DNA of 7,105 nt from Darwinimomas sp045600945. Its GTDB lineage: Bacteria > Bacillota > Clostridia > Lachnospirales > Lachnospiraceae. The stretch spans positions 1-7,105 of the forward strand of contig JAZRYX010000076.1 of NCBI GenBank assembly GCA_045600945.1, written 5' to 3'. This document shows, piece after piece, positions 1 to 5,701 of the stretch (positions within the stretch are counted from its first letter, which is position 1; the number at the start of each line of letters is the position of its first letter). Both the position numbers and the translations under genes were made by a program. Under the pieces are notes generated by a model. It was not told where the DNA came from, ran no database searches, and saw only the letters and a list, made by a program, of their open reading frames with translations.

Positions 1-147
1 TTGCCGTTATACGGTTTCACATGGTGTTACCCTTGTCCTCAGAGTTCCATAAGGGCAAAAGCAAGGGAAGGAAAATCTGGTAAAACAATATAACAACATG
101 TGGCAGCCGGGAAACTGTGGCGTATACGCGAACTAATTATACGGAGG

Positions 148-300
148 ATTTTGAATATTGACGAGTACGTTTATGATGAAAACAACGGTCTTTGATATGA
201 GCTGCAAGGTGATTATTACATTCCTTGCCTGATGATTCCAGAGGAAGAACAGCGGCCCATAGAATTTCAATATCAGAATCAAAAGGTGTATCAGTTTTGA
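148..300 (+). pseudogene. tnpV: TnpV-like transposon protein remnant (internal stop, truncated)
   Basis: One reading frame gives YVYDENNGL, a TGA stop at 193-195, then YELQGDYYIPCLMIPEEEQRPI and a short divergent tail ending at TGA 298-300. The pattern GDYYIPCL followed by PEEE and RPI matches, from memory, the N-terminal signature of TnpV family proteins carried by clostridial transposons. Such proteins are roughly 110-130 residues, so only about the first third is left. The internal TGA may be a mutated TGG. No ATG is present; the only possible start is TTG at 151, three bases after GGAGG. After RPI the normal continuation is lost, so a deletion junction is likely near 255-265. The TnpV role in transposition is not well defined. 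The family call rests on this short match only. Confidence 0.55.
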
Positions 301-523
301 CATTTACTTGACAGAGACGAGACTTCGTGAAGTTTGTGTGAAGAACGGTTTTCGTCTCGCGGAAGTGATATACTTATTATGTAAATTAGGCATATATTTG
401 CTTGCGACCTATCTTTCTCATAATTACCGCGCGTCCCAAGAGCACTTTCGAAAATAACATCTCTTTATAGTTAATTCCTAAAAATAACTGAATATCTGAA
501 TACTATATCCGATAATCATAAAA
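301..523. other. Gene-free stretch after the TnpV remnant, no recognised content
   Basis: I see no convincing gene here. On the + strand a frame stays open from 263 to the TAA at 455-457 and gives a hydrophobic, leucine-rich tail, but it has no ATG, no ribosome site and no family I recognise, so I treat it as decayed sequence or chance. TTGACA occurs at 297-302 and 308-313, but no good -10 box lies at the right spacing from either. TATACT at 369-374 lacks a good -35 box. The promoter for the gene at 689 probably lies in or near this stretch but cannot be fixed. Confidence 0.4.
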
Positions 524-672
524 TTCGGCTTTTAGCCAGTGCCGAAAGGAGGGTATCCGATGTAATACGTTTTGTGAAAAAGCAGGCATACAAGATACTG
601 CGCCTGCAGTTTTCCGGTCGGATTGTATTGCGCACGGGCCGCCGGAAAACCAGTATCGCTATACTTGTGCGC
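524..672 (+). promoter_or_regulatory. Candidate structured 5' leader of the VWA surface protein gene
   Basis: Three perfect inverted repeats lie in series before the ribosome site. TTCGGC 524-529 pairs with GCCGAA 541-546. GCAGGC 582-587 pairs with GCCTGC 602-607. TTTTCCGG 610-617 pairs with CCGGAAAA 642-649, extendable by CGG/CCG across one bulged base. In addition GCGCAC 630-635, in the loop of the third hairpin, is complementary to GTGCGC 667-672, which ends three bases before the AAAGGAGG ribosome site; that geometry is a pseudoknot. I compared it mentally with c-di-GMP, THF, fluoride and TPP riboswitch consensus features and found no match. The structure is seen as base complementarity; any regulatory role is inference. 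Confidence 0.4.
546..565 (+). promoter_or_regulatory. Strong ribosome site followed by an ATG-TAA start-stop
   Basis: AAGGAGGG at 546-553 is followed, six bases later, by ATG at 560-562 and at once by TAA at 563-565. This is a well-formed initiation site with no coding sequence. It lies directly after the 524-546 hairpin and 124 bases before the real start at 689. It could be a minimal upstream ORF that holds ribosomes on the leader, the start of a gene lost by mutation, or chance. Confidence 0.35.
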
Positions 673-674
673 TC

Positions 675-683
675 AAAGGAGGT
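675..683 (+). promoter_or_regulatory. Ribosome binding site deciding the start at 689
   Basis: AAAGGAGGT is a near-perfect Shine-Dalgarno sequence, with AGGAGG ending six bases before ATG 689. It fixes that ATG as the start instead of the earlier in-frame TTG at 623, which has no ribosome site and would place 22 charged residues ahead of the signal peptide. Confidence 0.9.
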
Positions 684-688
684 TTATT

Positions 689-3577
689 ATGAAATTTTTG
701 TTCCGAAAAGTACTCAGCCTAGCACTGATATTCGCAATGTTTCTGTCCCTGACGACTACAGCATTTGCAGCAAGCAACAGCCCATATATTGAAGGGAACC
801 CGGAGAATATCGTGATTACCCTGAGCCAGCTTGAGGGATCGACATATCAGGTAACAATCCGAAACGACAGAGATACTGCTATCGGCGACTGGAAGCTTTC
901 TTTCAAAACGAATTTCAAGCTTTCAAATCCGAACGGTGTCAGTTGGTCGATGGCAAAGAACAATACTTACACTTTCTGGGATACTGAAAATGGCAGCATT
1001 GCTTCCGGCGACAGCTTCTCGTTTACTGTTGTCAGTGACAAGAAGAAAAACAGCGAAATTCACAATGTATCGTTTGAATATGACGAAGTGGAAGAATATG
1101 ACGCCTACACCAAAGATACCGATAACGATAAACTGTACGACTGGATCGAAGAATATCTTGGAACAGATCCGCGTAAAGATGATTCTGATGCTGATGGTCT
1201 AACTGATTATGACGAGATCTACGTTACTTTAACTGATCCTGCGAAATTTGACAGTACAGGGTTTGGAATCAGTGATGCTGAGTGTGACTTTGACATGGAT
1301 GGACTGAATAACTATGAAGAAATACTCCGTGGAAGTGACCCGCATAAAGCTGACACAGACTCAGATACCTTAAATGATGCGGATGAGATACTGCGAGGAA
1401 CGAACCCTACAGACGGAGATACGGATAAGGATGGAATGCCCGATGGAATAGAAATCCCATATGGTATGGATCCGACAGATCCTGACACTTTGAATGACGG
1501 AATAATGGATGGGGATCGTCTGTTTACTGTTGCTATGGAAAATGACGAGGCATTTGATGAGTATGGGATTCGCACCACTGTTGAACTACTTCTACTTGGT
1601 AGTCAAGTACAGTCTCTTTCCATAGGTAAGATTGATACGACTGATGCATTTCTTTCAGATGAAGTTCCCGGATTTATAGGCAATGCTTTTGAGTATACAG
1701 TGGACGGGGCCTTTGAATCAGCTGAGATTTCTTTTGCTTTTCCTGAAGAGTTGCTTTCCGACGACGACTTTGATCCGGCAATCTTCTATTTTGATGAGGA
1801 AACTCAGATATTGATCCCTCTTGAAGAGCAGATTGTGTCGGGTCATACGGTGACCGCCCGGACAACACATTTTTCGAAATATATCCTGCTGAATAAAACT
1901 GAATATACAGAAGCCTGGGAGTACGAAATCAAATTCGATTCTTCTGCGGAGAGCTACAAAAACATTGATGTGGCATTTGTTATTGATTCTTCCGGCAGTA
2001 TGACGTCGAATGATAAAAACAATATCAGAAAAAATGTGACCAAGGATTTCATAAACAAACTGTCGTCTTCGGACAGAGGCGCTGTCATTGACTTTGATAG
2101 CTATTCAACGGTTTATTCCGATTTTACTTCGGATAAAGCAGTATTATCCAGTGCTGTGGATAGAATTAACAGCTCCGGAGGGACAGATCTGAGTAAAGGT
2201 ATTCAGGCAGCAATCAATCTGTTCGTAAGTCCCTCGTATGTAAACAGTGGTAGATTAAAGATTATCATTATGCTTACGGATGGTGACGGGTCATATAATA
2301 CGAATCTGACGCAAACTGCAAAGAATAATGGAATCATCATTTATACCGTAGGCTTGGGTAACGCAGTCAGCGTTTCCAGGTTGTCAGAGATGTCAGAAGG
2401 AACCGGAGGCAATTATTACCCTGCAAGTGACGCAGAAAAACTGTATGGAATCTTCGATGAGATTGCGGAGGAAGCAGATTTGAAAAAAGATTCTGACGGT
2501 GATGGAATCAGTGACTATTTTGAAAAGGAAATGAATGCGGGAAGGCTCCGCCTTGGCACGGGTGTGCCGCTCTTGGGTATGGATTACCTGAACGAGGATT
2601 CAGACGGTGATACGTTAAAAGACGGAGTGGAGCTATCCGTAGAAAAATCCGGGAAGTTCCTCGGCTTTATCGGAAGCGAAAAAATATATGTCAGGTTGTA
2701 TTCAAACCCCACTTGTCCGGATACGGATGGAGATGGTATAGTAGATTCTAAGGACGAAAGACCGCTTTATCCTTTCAGATTTCAATATTTGGGAAGCGAT
2801 GAACATCTGAACTATGTGGAAGAGCAGATGGCCCTGAAGATGCAGGATGCTTACCTGTATGGTGATAACGTCACTACCATGATGGGGATGTGGGGAACCG
2901 AGATCCTTATGGATGATTATTCTGATTTCCTTTCGTACAAAGGTGTCGATCCAACGGGAAAATACAGAGAGGATTATTGGGATTCAGATTGGGATAAGTA
3001 TTGGAATGCCTATTGTGATGAAATAAATAGCTATGTTTCGCTCAGAGGCTCTGTCGGTAAGGATCTGCATTATTTCAGAAACAATCTGAATCGAATCCCT
3101 GCAACGCTGGGAGAAATGGTTTCCAATCCTTCGGGATGGACATTGCTTCCTGTCGGCCAGTCTACTTACCATATGTGTCCGACTGATTTTTCCGGAAGCG
3201 GGTTATACAATTTAAAATTCATTTCTAATGATGGTAAGTTTGAAGGAGTTTATGTTAATAACGAAACGAATAAGAATAATGGTTTCCCTTGCACAGAAAG
3301 AACGGATCCCATGAATATGGGAACATATAATTATTGTGGCGAGTACATTAATGATAAAACAATATCCGTGTCCGGCGGGAAGCATTTTTTATTTGATATG
3401 TTGCCCTATTTTTCTCTAGGAAATACTTCTCCGTTAAATAAGCAAGGCTTAGTTAGCGAAAATGAATCAAGATTTGGGCAGGATCTCAATGCTCAGAATA
3501 TTAGAGAGCAATTTAAGAAAAACGATTGGGAGAAAGCAGGGGGGAACAAGCTTGTTGAAAGGTACAATGAGAATTAA
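689..3577 (+). CDS. Secreted TSP3-VWA protein with C-terminal GTYNY-type putative effector domain
   Basis: 962 residues. Residues 1-27 form a Sec signal peptide (K2, R6, K7, hydrophobic core, cleavage near AFA|A). Residues about 35-130 look like a CBM2-type beta domain with spaced tryptophans and GSIASGDSFSF. Residues about 143-275 and 604-693 carry TSP3-type calcium repeats (DxDxDGxxD). Residues about 424-600 are a von Willebrand A domain with a complete MIDAS: D433, S435, S437, T499, D531. Residues about 700-962 contain NPSGWTLLP, STYHM, SNDGKFEGVY and then D873PMNMGTYNY, H899, D903, P906, Y907 and G911-N912. No LPXTG motif or C-terminal membrane anchor is visible. The last 11 bases overlap the next gene. 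Two more copies of the C-terminal domain lie downstream with their own small genes, so it is probably a swappable effector module; toxicity is inferred. A plain adhesin is the alternative. Confidence 0.85.
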   Translation: MKFLFRKVLSLALIFAMFLSLTTTAFAASNSPYIEGNPENIVITLSQLEGSTYQVTIRNDRDTAIGDWKLSFKTNFKLSNPNGVSWSMAKNNTYTFWDTENGSIASGDSFSFTVVSDKKKNSEIHNVSFEYDEVEEYDAYTKDTDNDKLYDWIEEYLGTDPRKDDSDADGLTDYDEIYVTLTDPAKFDSTGFGISDAECDFDMDGLNNYEEILRGSDPHKADTDSDTLNDADEILRGTNPTDGDTDKDGMPDGIEIPYGMDPTDPDTLNDGIMDGDRLFTVAMENDEAFDEYGIRTTVELLLLGSQVQSLSIGKIDTTDAFLSDEVPGFIGNAFEYTVDGAFESAEISFAFPEELLSDDDFDPAIFYFDEETQILIPLEEQIVSGHTVTARTTHFSKYILLNKTEYTEAWEYEIKFDSSAESYKNIDVAFVIDSSGSMTSNDKNNIRKNVTKDFINKLSSSDRGAVIDFDSYSTVYSDFTSDKAVLSSAVDRINSSGGTDLSKGIQAAINLFVSPSYVNSGRLKIIIMLTDGDGSYNTNLTQTAKNNGIIIYTVGLGNAVSVSRLSEMSEGTGGNYYPASDAEKLYGIFDEIAEEADLKKDSDGDGISDYFEKEMNAGRLRLGTGVPLLGMDYLNEDSDGDTLKDGVELSVEKSGKFLGFIGSEKIYVRLYSNPTCPDTDGDGIVDSKDERPLYPFRFQYLGSDEHLNYVEEQMALKMQDAYLYGDNVTTMMGMWGTEILMDDYSDFLSYKGVDPTGKYREDYWDSDWDKYWNAYCDEINSYVSLRGSVGKDLHYFRNNLNRIPATLGEMVSNPSGWTLLPVGQSTYHMCPTDFSGSGLYNLKFISNDGKFEGVYVNNETNKNNGFPCTERTDPMNMGTYNYCGEYINDKTISVSGGKHFLFDMLPYFSLGNTSPLNKQGLVSENESRFGQDLNAQNIREQFKKNDWEKAGGNKLVERYNEN
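3314..3336 (+). repeat. Exact 23-bp repeat, copy 1, in the GTYNY core
   Basis: These 23 bases are identical to 4985-5007 and encode the MGTYNY core in both C-terminal cassettes. Sequence similarity continues on both sides with scattered differences, from the DP codons to the LPY codons. It marks the two segments as diverged duplicates and gives a possible site for homologous recombination. Confidence 0.9.
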
Positions 3578-3950
3578 AAATATTGATTTATGGCTCATTG
3601 ACATCTTGATTATTATTTTCCTTGTTGTTCAGATACAATCAATGATATCCAATGTTGACTCTTCCATCTTTGAATTTTATTCACTGAAAAAACAGATATC
3701 TGATAGCAGATTTTACTATGTTTTTTCGGGATGGGCTGAGACACTACGAAGCAACTTCGGGACTGTATATGATAGTGCAAAGTTCTTATTATTTGGTGCT
3801 GACATCTATCTGATAATGAAAAAGATAAGATTAATCATCAAAAAGGATATTGGCAAATATCTAATATATTTGTTATTTTTGGACTCCTTGTTCGCCTATC
3901 TTAAAATCACAGAATTCTTCCATTGGGTTTTAACGGCTTTTGGTGGTTAA
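3567..3950 (+). CDS. Small three-helix membrane protein, putative immunity protein 1
   Basis: 127 residues. The start is ATG 3567, four bases after GAAAGG and overlapping the end of the VWA gene by 11 bp, which suggests translational coupling; an earlier in-frame ATG at 3462 lies deep inside the upstream gene and is less likely. Hydrophobic segments fall at about 10-28, 71-89 and 97-115, so it should be an inner-membrane protein. It is clearly paralogous to the gene at 5224: both share an N-terminal LW-ID-L-IIF pattern, SGWxExL (here from residue 54), GxV, KFLLF (72-76), a lysine-rich loop, and LK-x-x-EF near the end. I do not recognise a named family. The position right after the C-terminal effector domain suggests it protects the producer cell, which is inference. 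Confidence 0.75.
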   Translation: MRIKNIDLWLIDILIIIFLVVQIQSMISNVDSSIFEFYSLKKQISDSRFYYVFSGWAETLRSNFGTVYDSAKFLLFGADIYLIMKKIRLIIKKDIGKYLIYLLFLDSLFAYLKITEFFHWVLTAFGG

Positions 3951-4149
3951 TTGATGTAGAAAATCTTCTTAGAATAGACGACATGATATGATATGATTGA
4001 AGCACCAAGGCATTGTGATAAAACGAACAAAAGCCGGGTAAGTAATTGCCGCTTTTAGGCGTAAAAAGTCCCGCACCCGGACAATTAAACCATTACAGAA
4101 AGGTCGGTTACCAAACCGGTGATCGACCTTTCATGTTATGTAGGTAGTC
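3951..4149. other. Gene-free spacer with two hairpins
   Basis: No gene is seen between the first membrane protein and the IS-like remnant. The spacer holds a loose inverted repeat (CCGGGT 4034-4039 with ACCCGG 4075-4080, enclosing a smaller GCC/GGC pair) and a strong hairpin at 4098-4132, listed separately. Confidence 0.6.
4098..4132 (+). terminator. Strong hairpin, probable terminator after the first module
   Basis: GAAAGGTCG 4098-4106 pairs perfectly with CGACCTTTC 4124-4132. The pairing continues inward through GTTACC and GGTGAT using G-U pairs, giving about 15 pairs around a five-base loop. There is no long U-run after it, only TTTC at the stem end, so its efficiency as an intrinsic terminator is uncertain. 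It separates the first effector/membrane-protein pair from the second. Confidence 0.55.
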
Positions 4150-4150
4150 T

Positions 4151-4260
4151 AAGGAAACGCTGATTTAATCAGCCATTTCAACATCTGTACCGCATGTAGT
4201 GATATAATATAAATATCAGAGAAAGGTGGTACAGACTATGAATCAGCAGACCTTCACCAG
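4151..4260 (+). mobile_element. Possible IS end remnant with transposase promoter and first codons
   Basis: AAGGAAACGCTGATT at 4151 runs into a perfect palindrome, GCTGATTTAATCAGC (4159-4173), which resembles the terminal repeats of IS elements I recall from gut Clostridia. It is followed by an extended -10 box TGATATAAT (4200-4208), a GAAAGGTGG ribosome site (4221-4229) and ATG 4238 reading MNQQTFT, which resembles the start of IS5-like transposases. After about seven codons the similarity ends and the sequence passes into the second C-terminal cassette in another frame. No matching right end is seen. The frame from 4238 runs to TGA 4397-4399 (53 codons) and is not a real gene. The IS identity is from memory and modest. 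Confidence 0.45.
4200..4208 (+). promoter_or_regulatory. Extended -10 promoter box (TGATATAAT)
   Basis: A perfect TATAAT at 4203-4208 is preceded by TG at the extended -10 position. No good -35 is visible; the nearest candidate is a weak TTCAAC at 4177-4182. It probably belonged to the IS-like remnant and could now drive transcription of the second cassette and the membrane gene at 4545. Confidence 0.5.
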
Positions 4261-4269
4261 CACAAACAA

Positions 4270-4542
4270 GATCCTAAAGGCAAAGAAAATTCAAAATGGA
4301 TTTCTGTTGATGGGCATTATGAACTGGTTTTTAACGGTAATAGTGTTCTGCAAAATGAAAGAAATAATCCGGAGGATATGGGAACCTACAATTTCATGAA
4401 TCCCATAGAGACAGTAAAACATTTGGAATATGATGTTTTACCCTGGATAGATTTTGGAAACTCGGTTTCTGACACAACAACATTTGGCGAAAGATTTGAA
4501 GATGCAATCAGCGGTTTTGCAGGCTTGTTCGGAGGTGAGTGA
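4270..4542 (+). pseudogene. Orphan C-terminal effector cassette 2, no start codon
   Basis: The frame ending at TGA 4540-4542 reads DPKGKENSKWISVDGHYE, then NNPEDMGTYNF, KHLEYDVLPW, FGN and GERFEDAI. It parallels the main protein's C-terminus (KFISNDGKFEGVY, DPMNMGTYNY, KHFLFDMLPY, LGN) in order and spacing but is the most divergent of the three copies. The frame is open only from 4213, has no usable ATG before the core (the first is at 4378), and lies in a different frame from the ATG at 4238. It is therefore not translated as a full protein in its present form: a displaced cassette or a decayed gene 3' end. It ends two bases before the start of the membrane gene at 4545, keeping the pairing seen in module 1. 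Confidence 0.7.
4531..4536 (+). promoter_or_regulatory. Ribosome binding site deciding the start at 4545
   Basis: GGAGGT lies inside the last codons of cassette 2, eight bases before ATG 4545. The alternative GTG at 4539 is only two bases away from it, too close, so ATG 4545 is preferred. Confidence 0.8.
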
Positions 4543-4544
4543 TT

Positions 4545-4904
4545 ATGTATAACGCAAAGACTATACTAATCAGAATCAAGAAGGGCTTGCTTATTTTTGC
4601 AGGCATATTATGCATTATCTCGTTTTTCCTCTTGATTACCCCTTCGGCGGATTTTGCATCAATGAGAACGACAATGGAAACCGAAAAGAAGTTACTCAAA
4701 GCTGTCATTTACATAACATCAACAGATGTCATTCTGACAATAGCCTATTTTGGGGTGCTTACTTTTTTCCGGGTTAGAAAAATGCAGACAGAAAGCATTT
4801 ATATTCCAGTCAAAAAGGTTCTGAAATATGATGCCCTGCTGTTTATAACAGCCATTGTTGATTTGGTTATTTGCTGTATATATTATATGGGTTCACATTA
4901 TTAA
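4545..4904 (+). CDS. Small three-helix membrane protein, putative immunity protein 2
   Basis: 119 residues with hydrophobic segments at about 15-32, 51-75 and 95-115, and a basic N-terminus (K5, R10, K12, K13) suggesting a cytoplasmic start. It has the size and topology of the other two small membrane proteins here but shares none of their SGWxE or KFLLF motifs, so I take it to be an unrelated family. It starts two bases after cassette 2 ends and has the best ribosome site of the three small genes. A different membrane partner next to a more divergent effector copy fits specific effector/immunity pairing. I do not recognise the family. The gene is intact although its cassette is broken, as expected if immunity to non-self effectors is kept under selection; that is inference. 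Confidence 0.7.
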   Translation: MYNAKTILIRIKKGLLIFAGILCIISFFLLITPSADFASMRTTMETEKKLLKAVIYITSTDVILTIAYFGVLTFFRVRKMQTESIYIPVKKVLKYDALLFITAIVDLVICCIYYMGSHY

Positions 4905-4918
4905 CAAAGCATTTGTTC

Positions 4919-5227
4919 ATGTCGTCTTTGCATCGCGTTGCCAGATTTCCGAAGCCTGCGGCTACAGCAACGACCGATCCCACAAATATGGGAACATATA
5001 ATTATTGCGGCGAATATGTACAGGATGGCCAGATATCACTTTCCGGAGCAAAGCACGCAATTTTTGACATCCTCCCCTATGAGACATATGGAAACACAAC
5101 TCCAGATGATAAACCAGACAGTGAGTATTCTTCCAGCAAAAATGGGAAAAGGTATTACAAGAACGATGCTGCCGAAACTGCGAGATCAGAGTTTTTGACT
5201 TACTGGGAGGGAAGCGGTAACGAATGA
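4919..5227 (+). CDS. Orphan C-terminal effector cassette 3 (truncated, doubtful start)
   Basis: From D at 4976 the frame reads DPTNMGTYNYCGEY, then ISLSGAKH, FDILPY and GNTTPDD, closely following the main protein (DPMNMGTYNYCGEY, ISVSGGKH, FDMLPY, GNTSP). The region before the DP motif (about 4905-4969, MSSLHRVARFPKPAATATT) does not match and lacks the GW/YHM/DGKFE part, so the domain is truncated at its N-side. The ATG at 4919 has no ribosome site; a TTG at 4871 would overlap the membrane gene before it. No signal peptide or passenger is present. I read it as a displaced cassette that could recombine onto the full-length gene, not as a working protein. Its TGA overlaps ATG 5224 of the next gene (ATGA). 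Confidence 0.6.
   Translation: MSSLHRVARFPKPAATATTDPTNMGTYNYCGEYVQDGQISLSGAKHAIFDILPYETYGNTTPDDKPDSEYSSSKNGKRYYKNDAAETARSEFLTYWEGSGNE
4985..5007 (+). repeat. Exact 23-bp repeat, copy 2, in the GTYNY core
   Basis: Identical to 3314-3336 and in the same codon phase. The direct repeats are about 1.67 kb apart, so recombination between them would delete the first membrane gene and module 2 and join cassette 3 to the main protein in frame. Confidence 0.9.
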
Positions 5228-5610
5228 AAAAAAGCCAAAAGCTTTTATGGATTATCGATGTATTAACAATTATATTTGTTTTTATTGCTTTGCAATCTAT
5301 TGCGGAATGCTTTGAAGATCTTTCGGATTCTGCCTATTTATCATTAAGAGAAGTGACAGTAAAAAGCATTCAGTATTGTGGTGTCAGCGGATGGTCAGAG
5401 ATATTGCATGAACATTTAGGCTCTGTCGTTCCATGGTCGAAATTCCTGCTCTTTTGCGCGAATGTTTACGCTGTTATTTGGAAAGCAATTGGAATTGCAA
5501 AGAAAAACATCCCCTCTGAATTAGCCGCGTTGATTATAGTAAACCTGATTTTTATCGTGCTCAAATTGATAGAGTTCGATAACTTTTGGGCAGGATTGAT
5601 GAGCGTATGA
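5224..5610 (+). CDS. Small three-helix membrane protein, putative immunity protein 3
   Basis: 128 residues with hydrophobic segments at about 9-26, 72-90 and 99-117. ATG 5224 overlaps the cassette 3 stop as ATGA, and GGGAGG at 5205-5210 lies 13 bases upstream, slightly far. It is paralogous to the 127-residue protein at 3567, sharing LWxID near residue 10, QS, SGWxEIL (from residue 55), KFLLF (73-77), the KK loop and LKLIEF near the end, with nearly equal length. The paired duplication of this gene with cassette 3 mirrors module 1, where the effector domain is also the closer relative. A strong hairpin follows. Function is inferred from position: membrane-located protection against the matching effector domain. 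Confidence 0.75.
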   Translation: MKKSQKLLWIIDVLTIIFVFIALQSIAECFEDLSDSAYLSLREVTVKSIQYCGVSGWSEILHEHLGSVVPWSKFLLFCANVYAVIWKAIGIAKKNIPSELAALIIVNLIFIVLKLIEFDNFWAGLMSV

Positions 5611-5623
5611 TCATTTAGGTCAA

Positions 5624-5655
5624 CAGCAGCCGGGTGTTTGCGTACCCGGCTGCTG
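5624..5655. terminator. Strong hairpin between convergent genes, probable two-way terminator
   Basis: CAGCAGCCGGGT 5624-5635 pairs perfectly with ACCCGGCTGCTG 5644-5655: a 12-bp GC-rich stem with an eight-base loop. It lies 13 bases after the last + strand gene and 46 bases beyond the stop of the minus-strand relaxase, so it can serve both directions. No clear U-run follows on either strand. Confidence 0.65.
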
Positions 5656-5701
5656 CTCTATGTATGCACCGCCGAAAGCGGCGGTGTTGGTGTCTGTTGT
5701 C

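Noticed and set aside
263..457. Open frame with a hydrophobic tail after the TnpV remnant
   Set aside because: No ATG, no ribosome site and no recognised family; probably chance or badly decayed sequence.
524..672. Known riboswitch class in the leader
   Set aside because: The conserved segments I remember for c-di-GMP, THF, fluoride and TPP classes are not visible, so only a generic structured leader is claimed.
574..792. Open frame of 72 codons over the start of the main gene
   Set aside because: It has no good ribosome site of its own, overlaps the leader hairpins, and runs out of frame through the signal peptide region of the convincing gene at 689.
1312..1578. Minus-strand open frame opposite the TSP3 repeats
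   Set aside because: The serine/proline-rich product is the antisense of repeated Asp/Gly codons, and there is no ribosome site.
4034..4080. Inverted repeat CCGGGT/ACCCGG as a terminator
   Set aside because: The stem is six bases with a 35-base loop and no U-run; too weak to call beside the much stronger hairpin at 4098-4132.
4238..4399. 53-codon frame starting MNQQTFT with a good ribosome site
   Set aside because: Only the first few codons look like a transposase start; the rest is an out-of-frame reading of the second effector cassette.
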